DNA of 64,000 nucleotides. Source: VRUE01 sp963698085. GTDB taxonomy: Bacteria; Actinomycetota; Thermoleophilia; Solirubrobacterales; 70-9. Position 1 is the stretch's first letter. Each line of letters starts with the position of its first letter. Shown piece after piece: positions 48,470 to 57,569 of the stretch. The notes under the pieces were generated by a model, which was not told the DNA's origin, did not search any database, and saw only the letters and a program-made list of their open reading frames with translations. The translations under genes were made by a program, and so were the position numbers. The stretch is taken from contig OY969122.1 in NCBI GenBank assembly GCA_963698085.1, positions 2,418,001-2,482,000 of the forward strand, read 5' to 3'.

Positions 48470-49450
48470 ATGCGCTTCAAGTCCGCAGTCGCCCTTCTCG
48501 CCGTAGGCCTGCTCACGGTCGCGTCGGCTCGCGCCGCCGACATCGATGCCCTGCGCGACAAGGTCGGTGGGGCACGGGACGAAGCCGCGGCCCTGGGTGC
48601 GGAGATCCGCGCCACCCAGGAACGCCTCTCGGCGACCGAATCCGAAGCGCTGGAAGCCGCCGCGCGGGAGCGGCATCTCAGCGACCTGCTGGCACATGGC
48701 CGCGAGCGGGCGATTCGCCTGGTGGCCAAGGTGAGGCGCGCCGAGCGGCAGCTCGAAGCCGAGCGCCGGCGCTTGCGCCGAGCTCGCCGCGCCCTTGCCC
48801 AGCGCCTGGTGGCGATCTACGAGAGCGGGTCGCCGAGCACGGCCAGCGTCATTCTCGGCTCTGGCGACTTCGACGAGCTGGCCACCCGGACCGAATACCT
48901 GCAACGGATCGAGGAATCCGACAGCGAGCTTGCCGCCAGGGTCGAGCAGGTCCGCAACCAGGTTCGCTACGAGCTGGAGCTCGTCGCGGCGCTGAAGGCG
49001 CGGGTGATCGCCTACAACGAGCGCCTCGCCGCCGCGCGCACCGAAATCGGCGAAGTGCGCGGCCGCGCCGAAGCGGCAGCCGCGGACCTCGACGCGCTCG
49101 CCGCCGAGCGCGCGGCCTCGCTGGCAGAGCTCAAATCGCGGATCGGCGAGTGGGTGAGCGAGATCGAAGCGGCCGAAGCGGCCAGCCGCGCCGCCGCCGA
49201 AGAAACCGTCGGTCGCTGGCTGGGCGGTCCCTTCTCGATTCCCACTTACATCGTCATGTGCGAGTCGGGCGGCAACTACAGCGCCCTCAACCCGAGCAGC
49301 GGCGCCGGGGGCGCGTACCAGATCTTGCCCTCGACCTGGGAAGCGTATGGCGGGCAGGGCGCCCCGCACGAAGCGCCGAAGGCCGAACAGGACCGCATCG
49401 CCGCCGAGATCTGGGCCGACTCGGGCGGCAGCGCCTGGGTCTGCGCTTGA
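48470..49450 (+). CDS. Secreted coiled-coil protein with Rpf/lysozyme-like C-terminal domain
   Basis: A signal peptide (SAVALLAVGLLTVASARA) is followed by about 220 residues of coiled coil, like NlpC/EnvC-type hydrolase activators. The last 75 residues are a transglycosylase-like domain with the catalytic Glu in MCESGGNYSALN, then GAYQILPSTWEAYGG and a C-terminal Cys (SAWVCA) likely disulfide-bonded to the first. The domain resembles resuscitation-promoting factors. Probably a peptidoglycan hydrolase acting at division or germination. Confidence 0.88.
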   Translation: MRFKSAVALLAVGLLTVASARAADIDALRDKVGGARDEAAALGAEIRATQERLSATESEALEAAARERHLSDLLAHGRERAIRLVAKVRRAERQLEAERRRLRRARRALAQRLVAIYESGSPSTASVILGSGDFDELATRTEYLQRIEESDSELAARVEQVRNQVRYELELVAALKARVIAYNERLAAARTEIGEVRGRAEAAAADLDALAAERAASLAELKSRIGEWVSEIEAAEAASRAAAEETVGRWLGGPFSIPTYIVMCESGGNYSALNPSSGAGGAYQILPSTWEAYGGQGAPHEAPKAEQDRIAAEIWADSGGSAWVCA

Positions 49451-49533
49451 TGCGCGTCTTCCGCGAACGATAGGCGCGAAACATTTTGCATTCAGCGCAT
49501 CACTCACGCGTCGCGACTGCCTAGCGTGGCATC

Positions 49534-49731
49534 ATGCAGACAATGAGACGAGCTTGGACCGACGAGCGACTCGACGATCTCAACCACAAGGTGGATGAGA
49601 TGAACCGCGAGATGCATGCGGAATTCCGGGCGGTGCGCGGAGAGATCAAGTCCATGCAAACGATGATGCTCGGTGGCTTCGCAGCGATGTTCGCGACGAT
49701 GGTCAGCGGGTTCATCACCCTTCTCGCCTAG
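49534..49731 (+). CDS. Small coiled-coil membrane protein
   Basis: A 65-residue protein starting MQTMRRAWTDERLDDLNHKV with a helix of heptads, ending in a hydrophobic segment (MMLGGFAAMFATMVSGFITLL). Similar coiled-coil/tail-anchor mini-proteins are common in actinobacteria and phages. Function unknown. Confidence 0.65.
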   Translation: MQTMRRAWTDERLDDLNHKVDEMNREMHAEFRAVRGEIKSMQTMMLGGFAAMFATMVSGFITLLA

Positions 49732-49772
49732 ACTCAGGCAGGGGAGGGGTCGTTCGCGTCGAAGCGAGTGCC

Positions 49773-51974
49773 GTGTTCGTGCGCAAGAAGCGAGGCTCGG
49801 CCGCGCGCCGCAAGCCAAAAGGGAAAGCCAAGGTCAAGGCCAAACGGAGCATGCCGCGGCCGCACCTGCCCGAGGGCCTGCAGCAGCGCCACCTCGACCT
49901 GATCGGTCTCTTCCTGATCGCCGCCGGGGTCTACCTCTGCTTCGTCCTCTTCTTCGGTTGGGACGGCGGCAAGGTCGGCTCCGGGCTCGAGACCGGGCTC
50001 GAGTACCTGTTTGGCCGGGTCGGAGCGCGGATCGCAACTGTGCTGATGCTCGCGATCGGCGCGATGCTCGTAACCGGCACCTCGATCTCGACCGTCTTCC
50101 GCGGGCTCGGCCGCGGCGTCCGCCATACCGTCGCCGGCGGTCGGGGTGTTGCCCAGACCGCGATCCAACACCGCGAGGAGCGTCGCAACGAAAAGGCGAC
50201 TGCCTTCGAGACCCAGGCCGGGCCGACCGACGTGATGAGCACCTATCCCGAGGACGACGATTTCGAACCGACCGTGGCAATCGCCGAGGACGGTGAGGAG
50301 GACGAGCCCGCGACCACCGAGTTCGCCGAGGTCGAGCCCGAGCCAGGGCCCGACGCCGAGGTGGCCGAGAATCTTCATCCGCACGCGTACGAGGTGGAGG
50401 TCCGTAGCGAGGAGGGGCTCGGCGTCGGCACCGACTCCGAGTCCAAGCAGACGTCGCTGACCCCGATGGGGCAGAAGCGCGGTGTCACCGAATCCGACCA
50501 GATCGATTACCGGCCGCCGCCGTCGAAGGTCCTCGAAAAGGGCAAAGGGGACAAAGGCCCCGATCCGCGTGATCAGGACGCGATCGGGCGCAAGCTGGTC
50601 GAGACGCTCGGCCATTTCGGTGTCCAGGCCAAAATCGTCGGTGTCGTCAGCGGCCCGCACGTCTCGCGCTTCGAGCTGCGCCTTGCACCGGGCACCAAGG
50701 TGAAGAAAGTTACCGAGCTCTCCAACGACCTCGCCTACGCGCTCGCCTCGACCGACATCCGCATCCTGGCCCCGATCCCCGGCAAGCAAGCGGTCGGGGT
50801 CGAGGTTCCAAACACGCGCCGGCGCCTGGTCCGTCTCGGCGACATCTACGCCGGCCGGCCGGAGAAGACCTCGCCGCTGGTCGCCTGGTTGGGCAAGGGG
50901 ATCGACGGCAATCCCGTCTGGACCGACCTGGCGAAGATGCCGCACGTGCTCGTCGCCGGCACCACCGGCTCGGGCAAGTCGGGCTGCGTCAACGCGATCC
51001 TCTCCTCGATCCTGATGCAGGCCTCGCCCAACCAAGTGCGGCTCGTCCTCGTCGACCCTAAGCAGGTCGAGCTCAACCACTACGAGCACATCCCGCACCT
51101 GTTGACGCCGGTCGTCACCTCACCCCGCCTCGCCGCCAACGTGCTGGCCAACCTGATTGGGGAGATGGAGAGCCGTTACGGGATCATGGGTGAGGCGCGC
51201 TGCCGCAACCTCGCCGAGCTGAACCGCGTTCGGGCCAAGGCCGGCGAAGCGCCGCTGCCGCACATCCTCTGCGTGATCGACGAGCTCGCCGACCTGATGA
51301 TGGTCTCGCCGGCCGAGGTCGAGGATTCGATCATTCGCCTGGCGCAGAAGTCGCGTGCGACCGGAATCCATTTAGTGCTGGCGACGCAGCGGCCCTCTAC
51401 CGACATCATCACCGGCACGATCAAGGTCAACATCCCGGCCCGGATCGCCTTTGCCGTCTCCTCGCAGACGGACTCCCGCGTGATCCTCGATCAGGGTGGG
51501 GCGGAGGCGTTGCTGGGCCAAGGCGACATGCTGTTCCGTGGCGCCGGCACCTCAAAGATGGCGCGCGTTCAGGGCGCCTTCGTCACCGAGGAGGAGATCG
51601 CCCGCATCACCAAGCACTGGGCCAAGCAGGGCGAACCGGAATTCGAGGCGGAGCTGCTCGAGTCGCGTGAGGAGCCTGCCGTCGACGGAGGCGACGACGA
51701 TTTCGACCCCGATGCCGACGATCTGCTCGACGAGGCGATTCGCACGGTGGTCCAGACTGAAACCGCCTCGGTCTCGATGATCCAGCGCCGCCTGCGCGTC
51801 GGCTACACGCGCGCCGGCCGCCTGATCGACATGCTCGAGCGGCGCGGCGTGATCTCCGGCTATGAGGGCTCGAAGCCGCGCCAGGTTCTGATCACCGAGG
51901 CCGACCTCCCGCGCGTTCTCGGCGGCGGCGAGGGCCCGCAGCCCGTGGCCGTCGAGTCCGACGAGGCCAGCTGA
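49773..51974 (+). CDS. ftsK: FtsK/SpoIIIE DNA translocase
   Basis: The motor that pumps chromosome ends through the closing septum. The 733-residue protein has a basic N-terminus, only about two clear transmembrane helices (LIGLFLIAAGVYLCFVLFF; ATVLMLAIGAMLV), an acidic linker (about 150-260), and the motor with Walker A GTTGSGKSG and the DELADLMM Walker B. A gamma winged helix (SVSMIQRRLRVGYTRAGRLID) completes it. GTG start. Four helices are usual, so the membrane part is reduced. Confidence 0.95.
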   Translation: MFVRKKRGSAARRKPKGKAKVKAKRSMPRPHLPEGLQQRHLDLIGLFLIAAGVYLCFVLFFGWDGGKVGSGLETGLEYLFGRVGARIATVLMLAIGAMLVTGTSISTVFRGLGRGVRHTVAGGRGVAQTAIQHREERRNEKATAFETQAGPTDVMSTYPEDDDFEPTVAIAEDGEEDEPATTEFAEVEPEPGPDAEVAENLHPHAYEVEVRSEEGLGVGTDSESKQTSLTPMGQKRGVTESDQIDYRPPPSKVLEKGKGDKGPDPRDQDAIGRKLVETLGHFGVQAKIVGVVSGPHVSRFELRLAPGTKVKKVTELSNDLAYALASTDIRILAPIPGKQAVGVEVPNTRRRLVRLGDIYAGRPEKTSPLVAWLGKGIDGNPVWTDLAKMPHVLVAGTTGSGKSGCVNAILSSILMQASPNQVRLVLVDPKQVELNHYEHIPHLLTPVVTSPRLAANVLANLIGEMESRYGIMGEARCRNLAELNRVRAKAGEAPLPHILCVIDELADLMMVSPAEVEDSIIRLAQKSRATGIHLVLATQRPSTDIITGTIKVNIPARIAFAVSSQTDSRVILDQGGAEALLGQGDMLFRGAGTSKMARVQGAFVTEEEIARITKHWAKQGEPEFEAELLESREEPAVDGGDDDFDPDADDLLDEAIRTVVQTETASVSMIQRRLRVGYTRAGRLIDMLERRGVISGYEGSKPRQVLITEADLPRVLGGGEGPQPVAVESDEAS

Positions 51975-52020
51975 CAGTAAGTCATTCGCGCCGGGACGGC
52001 GCAGCGGACACAATGGTGGA

Positions 52021-52776
52021 GTGGACACCGGTATCGGACCCACCCTGCGCGAGGCACGGAATCGGCGCAAAGTCGACCTCTCCGACGTGGAAGCCACGAT
52101 CAAGATCCGCGTTCGCTACCTGCGGGCGATGGAGAACGAGGAGTGGGACGCCCTGCCCGGTGGCGCCTACACGCGTGGTTTCATCCGCACCTATGCCTCC
52201 TATCTGGGCTTGGACGGAGACCGCCTTGCGGACGATTACCGGCGCGCCACCGCGCCGCCGGGCGGTGAGTGGGTGCCGAAGCGAGTCGAGCCGGTGCCGA
52301 CCGGTATGTACGCCGGCCGCTCCAAGGTCTCCGGCCGCCTCCTCGTCGCCGCCGTTTGCCTCGTTCTCGTCGCACTTGCCGTTGGGATTGGACTCGCCGG
52401 CGGCGACGGTGACTCCTCCGACCCCTCCCCGGGGGCGAACGGTGGTAAGGGAGAGCGCGTGAGGCAGGACCAGACGGTGAACGCGACCAAGCCGGGTGTG
52501 GCGGTGCGGTTAGAGGCAACGGCTGAAGTTTGGGTGTGTCTGCTCGACGCCGAGGAACGAGCGCTGATCGACGGCCAGATCCTCGATGAAGGCGCCGAAG
52601 CCGGACCCTTCCGCTCCGAGGGCTTCGAAGTCGCTCTTGGCAACGGTTCGGTGACGATGCTCGTCAACGGCGAGCGGGCCGCGGTCACGGAAAGCTCCAG
52701 CCCAGTCGGTTACCGAGTCGACGGAAGCGGCGACCTGACCGCGCTCGAAGAAGGCGAAAGGCCCGACTGCGAATGA
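52021..52776 (+). CDS. RodZ-like helix-turn-helix membrane protein
   Basis: An N-terminal HTH of the Xre/RodZ type (GPTLREARNRRKVDLSDVEA and GAYTRGFIRTYASYLGLD) precedes one transmembrane helix (LLVAAVCLVLVALAVGIGLA). An extracytoplasmic beta domain (DUF4115-like) follows. RodZ links MreB to the elongasome. 251 residues, GTG start. Overlaps cinA by 4 bases. Confidence 0.88.
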   Translation: MDTGIGPTLREARNRRKVDLSDVEATIKIRVRYLRAMENEEWDALPGGAYTRGFIRTYASYLGLDGDRLADDYRRATAPPGGEWVPKRVEPVPTGMYAGRSKVSGRLLVAAVCLVLVALAVGIGLAGGDGDSSDPSPGANGGKGERVRQDQTVNATKPGVAVRLEATAEVWVCLLDAEERALIDGQILDEGAEAGPFRSEGFEVALGNGSVTMLVNGERAAVTESSSPVGYRVDGSGDLTALEEGERPDCE

Positions 52777-54059
52777 GTAAGGCGGCTGTGCGCGCCGGGA
52801 TCGTCGTCACCGGCACCGAGGTCCTGACCGGTCGCATCGCCGACCGCAACGGTCCCTGGATCTCCGAACGGCTCGCCGAGCTCGGCGTCGAGGTTGCGCA
52901 CATCATGGTGGTGGCCGACCGCCCTGAGGATCTCGAGTCTGCTCTGCGGTTCATGGCTTCTGAGGGAATGGACCTAATCGTCACCTCGGGTGGACTGGGC
53001 CCGACGGCCGATGACCTGACGGCGGAGGTGGTTGCGCGCTACGCGGAGCGCGAGATGGTCCTTGACGAGGACATGGAGGAGAAGATCGCGGCGATCCTCC
53101 GCAATTTTGCCCGGCGCTTCCGCTTCGACGAGGAGGCCGTGCGCGAGGCCAATCGCAAGCAGGCGATGATCCCCGAGGGGTCGATGGCGTTGGACCCGGT
53201 TGGCACCGCTCCAGGCCTGGTCGTGCCGGCTGAGGAGCGCGTGGTGGTCGTGCTGCCCGGCCCGCCGCGCGAGCTGCGACCGATGTGGCCGCGTGCGATC
53301 GAGTCGCGCCCAGTGCAGGCGGTGCTCGCCCGCGCCACGCCGTTGCTCTCTTACACCGTGCGCATGTTCGGTATCCCGGAGTCGGAGATCGCCAAGAGCC
53401 TGCGTGAGATCGAGGGGGGTGGGGTCGAGCTGGGCGCGGTCGAGATCACGACCTGCCTGCGCCGTGGCGAGATCGAGATCGACGTCCGCTATCGGGCGGA
53501 GGCGGCGCCGGTAGCCGAGGCGGTGCGCGCGGGTCTCGTCGACCGCCATACGCGACATCTGTTCAGCATCGACGGCGAGACCGTCGATTCGCAGCTGGCG
53601 GGTCTTCTGCAGGGGCACCACCTAGCCGTCGCCGAGTCGTGCTCGGGCGGTCTCTTGGCCGCGCGCATAACCGATCTGCCTGGCGCATCGGGTTACTTTT
53701 CGGGCGGGGTCGTGGCCTACTCGAACGAGGCGAAGGCCGAGCTGCTCGGCGTCGACCCAGGACTGATCGAGGCTCACGGCGCGGTCTCCGCCGAGGTGGC
53801 GGAGGCGATGTCTCGCGGCGCGCTGGAGCGCTTCGACGCCGACGTCGCCGTCTCGATCACCGGCATCGCCGGCCCCGATGGGGGGACTGAGGAGAAGCCG
53901 GTCGGCTACGTCTGCTTCGACGCCCGGCTCGCCGACGGCAAGAGCATTGCCCGCGATCCCGTCATTCCGGGCGGTCGCGAGGACATCCGCGAGCGCTCCG
54001 CCCTGGTCTCGATGCACCTGCTGCGGACGCTGCTCGGCGACAACGACGCACCTATTTGA
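52773..54059 (+). CDS. cinA: CinA, competence/damage-inducible protein
   Basis: A 428-residue two-domain protein: N-terminal molybdopterin-binding-like (COG1058) domain with TSGGLGPTADDLTAEVV, and C-terminal nicotinamide-nucleotide amidase domain with AESCSGGLLAARITDLPGAS and TGIAGPDGGTEEKPVGYV (the family signature around the catalytic Ser and Gly-Pro-Asp). Often linked to recA, as here, where thpR and recA follow. Confidence 0.95.
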   Translation: MSKAAVRAGIVVTGTEVLTGRIADRNGPWISERLAELGVEVAHIMVVADRPEDLESALRFMASEGMDLIVTSGGLGPTADDLTAEVVARYAEREMVLDEDMEEKIAAILRNFARRFRFDEEAVREANRKQAMIPEGSMALDPVGTAPGLVVPAEERVVVVLPGPPRELRPMWPRAIESRPVQAVLARATPLLSYTVRMFGIPESEIAKSLREIEGGGVELGAVEITTCLRRGEIEIDVRYRAEAAPVAEAVRAGLVDRHTRHLFSIDGETVDSQLAGLLQGHHLAVAESCSGGLLAARITDLPGASGYFSGGVVAYSNEAKAELLGVDPGLIEAHGAVSAEVAEAMSRGALERFDADVAVSITGIAGPDGGTEEKPVGYVCFDARLADGKSIARDPVIPGGREDIRERSALVSMHLLRTLLGDNDAPI

Positions 54060-54127
54060 CGAAGCCGCCGTGCACTTTCCACATTCGTGGCGCGTTTCGT
54101 GCGTCGTGATCCCGTAGCTTCGGCTGC

Positions 54128-54730
54128 ATGGCGAAGGAGAGACTGAAAAGCCCGCGGGCGAGGTTGTTCGTCGCCCTCGAGCTGCCCGCGGCGGTGCGAG
54201 CGGAGATCGCTTCCTGGGGACAGAAGGCGCTCGTGGACCCGGCGGTGCGCCCGGTCCGGCCCGAGTCGCTTCACATCACCCTCGCCTTCCTCGGTTGGCT
54301 GCCGGAGAAGGAGATCGCGCGCTTGGGAGCGATCGTCGAGGAAAGTGGGGGAGATGCCCCCTCGATTCGGCTTGGCGACCCGGTGCAGCGTCCCAAGCGC
54401 GGCCGACCGCGCCCCTTCGCCCTTCCCGCCGAGTCGCCCGGTGCGGTCGCACTGCAGGTCAGGCTGCAGGAGAAGCTGGTCGCTGTGCGGCTCTACGAGC
54501 CGGAGAAGCGCCCGTTTTGGCCGCACGTGACCGTCGCCAGAGTGCGGCGCGAGGAACGTGGCTCGAAGCGCCCGGCATCGGTTTCAAAGCTTCCTGGGAG
54601 GCTGCCGCAAGGGTTGCTGCAACTCGTGGTTTGCCGCCGATTGACGCTCTACCGTTCTGAACTCCAGCCGCAGGGTGCGCAGTACACCCCGCTGGCGCAA
54701 GTCGAGCTGCCCGCAGGCGGGCGGCAGTGA
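54128..54730 (+). CDS. thpR: RNA 2',3'-cyclic phosphodiesterase (2'-5' RNA ligase family)
   Basis: A 200-residue 2H-phosphoesterase. Both HxTx motifs are present: LHITLAFLG and PHVTVARVR. The start motif RLFVALELPAAVRAEI is typical. The C-terminal part is basic. ThpR acts on tRNA or RNA ends; physiological substrate is uncertain. Typically found between cinA and recA in this phylum. Confidence 0.93.
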   Translation: MAKERLKSPRARLFVALELPAAVRAEIASWGQKALVDPAVRPVRPESLHITLAFLGWLPEKEIARLGAIVEESGGDAPSIRLGDPVQRPKRGRPRPFALPAESPGAVALQVRLQEKLVAVRLYEPEKRPFWPHVTVARVRREERGSKRPASVSKLPGRLPQGLLQLVVCRRLTLYRSELQPQGAQYTPLAQVELPAGGRQ

Positions 54731-54740
54731 GGTGAAAGAG

Positions 54741-55847
54741 ATGGCAGACAAGAAAGCGGCTCTGAAGGACGCATCGGCCAAGGAGGCCAAAGCGAAGGAC
54801 GCGGCGCTGGAAGCCGCTGTGACCCAGATCGAGCGCGACTTCGGTCAGGGCGCCCTGATGCGCCTCGGCGCCGACGCGACGATCAAGATCCCGGCGATTC
54901 CGACCGGGGCGCTCTCGCTCGACCTGGCACTGGGCATCGGTGGGGTGCCGCGCGGGCGCATCGTCGAGATCTTCGGCCCGGAGTCCTCGGGCAAGACGAC
55001 GCTGATCTACCACATCATCGCCGAAGCCCAGAGCCGCGGCGGTATCTGCGCCTTCATCGACACCGAGCACGCGATTGACCCGACCTACGCGCGCAAGATC
55101 GGCGTCGACACCGACGAGCTGCTGGTCTCCCAGCCCGACTACGGTGAGCAGGCGCTGCAGATCGCCGACCGCCTGATCGCTTCCGCTGCGATCGACGTAG
55201 TCGCGATCGACTCGGTCGCGGCGCTGACGCCGAAAGCCGAGCTCGACGGGCAGATCGGCGACACCACCGTCGGCCTGCAGGCACGCCTGATGTCACAGGC
55301 GATGCGCAAACTGGCCGGCAACCTCAATCGGACCAACACCGTCTGCCTCTTCACCAACCAGATTCGCGAAAAGGTTGGCGTCCAGTTCGGCTCGCCCGAG
55401 ACCCAACCGGGCGGCCGGGCGTTGAAGTTCTACTCCTCACAGCGCCTCGATATCCGCCGCATCGAGACCCTCAAGGAAGGGACCGAGGCGGTCGGCAACC
55501 GGGTGCGGGTCAAAGTCGTCAAGAACAAGGTCGCCTCGCCCTTCCGGCAGGCCGAGTTCGACATTGAGTACGGCGTCGGCATCTCGCGCGAGGGCGGCCT
55601 GCTCGACTTCGGCATCGAGCACGACCTGGTGCAGAAATCCGGCTCGTTCTTCTCCTACGGCAAGACCCGCTTGGGCCAGGGGCGCAACAACGCCAAACAG
55701 TTCCTCGTCGAGAACCCCGAGATCGCGAGCGAGATCGAGACCAAGATCCGCACCGCGCTCGGCATCGGTGCCGAGAACGTCGTGCCGGTGGCTGAGCCCG
55801 AGTCCGGAGAGAAGGCACCACCGGTTGCAGAGGCCCAAGCGGCCTAA
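54741..55847 (+). CDS. recA: RecA recombinase
   Basis: A 368-residue recombinase from the ATG at 54741, 10 bases after thpR with a purine-rich ribosome site (GGTGAAAGAG). Walker A reads GPESSGKTT, and L1/L2 and the C-terminal domain are complete (SGSFFSYGKTRLGQGRNNAK). No LexA-type box (CGAAC-n4-GTTCG) is seen in the short upstream space. recX, its common partner, is absent. The stop codon is part of the outer stem of the structured repeat that follows. Confidence 0.97.
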   Translation: MADKKAALKDASAKEAKAKDAALEAAVTQIERDFGQGALMRLGADATIKIPAIPTGALSLDLALGIGGVPRGRIVEIFGPESSGKTTLIYHIIAEAQSRGGICAFIDTEHAIDPTYARKIGVDTDELLVSQPDYGEQALQIADRLIASAAIDVVAIDSVAALTPKAELDGQIGDTTVGLQARLMSQAMRKLAGNLNRTNTVCLFTNQIREKVGVQFGSPETQPGGRALKFYSSQRLDIRRIETLKEGTEAVGNRVRVKVVKNKVASPFRQAEFDIEYGVGISREGGLLDFGIEHDLVQKSGSFFSYGKTRLGQGRNNAKQFLVENPEIASEIETKIRTALGIGAENVVPVAEPESGEKAPPVAEAQAA

Positions 55848-55943
55848 GGCGAGCTGGTCGGCGCATATCGGCGTCCTCGGTCGCTCGCGTGCAGAGCACG
55901 CCACGCTCCCTGCGTCCCTGATCTGCTTGACCAGCTCGCCTTA
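55845..55943 (+). repeat. Structured intergenic repeat, copy B (recA end)
   Basis: The 70-bp core at 55860-55929 differs from copy A at only two positions. It is bracketed by a perfect 15-bp outer stem: TAAGGCGAGCTGGTC (55845-55859, starting with the recA stop codon) and its exact complement at 55929-55943. The core again contains GCGTGC-AGA-GCACGC. Confidence 0.85.
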
Positions 55944-55985
55944 GGGATTAGACAAACACGTCTATGGGAGTAGCATCCTCCCTAG

Positions 55986-57236
55986 ATGAAACTCAGCTTG
56001 TCGCCGTGGAAGTGGTCACGCGGCAACGGTTCAAAGCCAGATTTGGCGCTGGACCGGCTGGAGGCGCTGGATGCTCAGCTTGCCGAGCTAAGGCGCGCCG
56101 AACTCGAACGGCTTGCTTCGCTGAGCGCTGAGGAGGCACGCCAGGCGCTGATCGAGGAAGTCGAGGCTGACGCTCGCCGGCAGGCTGGGCTCACTCTGCG
56201 CAGGATCGAGAACGAGACCAGACACGAGGCAGAGCGGCGCGCCCGCGGCATTCTGGCCACCGCGACGCAGCGCCTCGCCGGACCCCACGCCGTGCACTCG
56301 GCCACTCAGCTCGTGCAGCTGCCGAACGATGAGATGAAGGGCAGGATCATCGGTCGCGAGGGGCGCAACATCCACGCCCTAGAGCAGCTCACCGGCGTCG
56401 ACATAATCGTCGACGACACGCCCTCGGCCGTGCGCCTCTCCAGCTTCGATGGCATGCGTCGCGAGATTGCCCGCCTTACCCTTGAGCGGCTGATCGCCGA
56501 TGGCCGCATCCACCCCGCCCGTTGCGAGGAGGCCTTTGAGCAGGCACGGGGGGAGATCAAGGACCGCATCGTCGAAGAGGGCGAGAGGGCGGCGCTCGAC
56601 GCAAACGTGAACGGCCTTCACCCGGAACTGATCGAGATGCTCGGCAAGCTGCAGTTCCGCACCAGCTACGGCCAAAACGTGCTCACCCATCTGCTCGAGT
56701 GCTCCTACCTGGCGGCGCTGATCGCGCTCGAGCTCGGAGCGGCCGCCGATATCGCCCGGCGCGCGGCGTTGCTGCACGACATCGGCAAGAGCGCCGACCA
56801 GGACGCCGCGGGGAGCCACGCTCAGATCGGTGCTGGCCTAGCCCGCCGCTACGGCGAGAGCGAGGCGGTTGCGCATGCAATCGAGGCCCATCACGACGAG
56901 GTCGAGCCGCGCACTGTCGAGGCGGTGGTCGTGCAGGCCGCGGATGCCCTCTCGGGTGCTCGGCCGGGCGCCCGCGGCGATTCGCTGGAGGCTTACGTGG
57001 CCCGGCTGCACGACCTCGAGGCGCTCGCCGCGCGTCACACCGGGGTGGAAAAGGTCTACGCGATGCAGGCCGGCCGCGAGATGCGCGTCATGGTCGATCC
57101 CGGCGAGGTCGATGACGCCGGGGCGGCTTTGATCTCGCACGAGATCGCGGCGGCGATCGAGCGCGAGGTCTCCTATCCAGGGCGGATCAAGATCACCGTG
57201 ATCAGGGAGAGCCGCGCCACGAATTACGCCCGCTAA
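55986..57236 (+). CDS. rny: Ribonuclease Y-like protein without membrane anchor
   Basis: RNase Y starts mRNA decay in many Gram-positives. The 416-residue protein keeps the coiled coil (about 25-100), a KH domain (GRIIGREGRNIHALEQL) and the HD domain (HDIGKSADQDAA with the catalytic HD pair, then AHHDEVEPRTVEAVV). Standard RNase Y is about 520 residues and membrane-anchored; here the N-terminus (KLSLSPWKWSRGNG) has no hydrophobic helix. It is most likely a soluble version, or the start is misread, but no upstream helix is coded. Confidence 0.9.
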   Translation: MKLSLSPWKWSRGNGSKPDLALDRLEALDAQLAELRRAELERLASLSAEEARQALIEEVEADARRQAGLTLRRIENETRHEAERRARGILATATQRLAGPHAVHSATQLVQLPNDEMKGRIIGREGRNIHALEQLTGVDIIVDDTPSAVRLSSFDGMRREIARLTLERLIADGRIHPARCEEAFEQARGEIKDRIVEEGERAALDANVNGLHPELIEMLGKLQFRTSYGQNVLTHLLECSYLAALIALELGAAADIARRAALLHDIGKSADQDAAGSHAQIGAGLARRYGESEAVAHAIEAHHDEVEPRTVEAVVVQAADALSGARPGARGDSLEAYVARLHDLEALAARHTGVEKVYAMQAGREMRVMVDPGEVDDAGAALISHEIAAAIEREVSYPGRIKITVIRESRATNYAR

Positions 57237-57268
57237 GGGTCGCCGCCAATGGATAGGATGCCGCCGGC

Positions 57269-57520
57269 ATGGACTACGAATTGATCTTCTACGTCTCCGG
57301 CGCGGCGCTCACCGTCTCCGCTGTGATCGTCAGCTTCCTCGGCCTGCGCCTGAAGGACTTTCCGGGGCGGCTCGGTCCGATCGTCACCGTCTGGTTTGTC
57401 GCCTTGGTTGGCGTCACCACCACCTTCGCCGTGCTCCACTCCCAGCACGAGGAAGAGCACCGCGAGCATGAGGTCGGCCTGCCGCAGGCCACCGAGGAAG
57501 CAGAACAAGAGGAGCATTAG
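57269..57520 (+). CDS. Small membrane protein between rny and miaB
   Basis: An 83-residue protein (ELIFYVSGAALTVSAVIVSF, then LGPIVTVWFVALVGVTTTFAVL) with two transmembrane helices and a His/Glu-rich soluble end (HSQHEEEHREHE). The His/Glu end could bind metal. Resembles short cytochrome-c-oxidase-associated subunits in length and layout, but no firm assignment is possible. Confidence 0.7.
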   Translation: MDYELIFYVSGAALTVSAVIVSFLGLRLKDFPGRLGPIVTVWFVALVGVTTTFAVLHSQHEEEHREHEVGLPQATEEAEQEEH

Positions 57521-57569
57521 ACGCCTGCAAACCGTCGCATCTCGGGGTTCGGCGTCTAACCTTTGGGCG

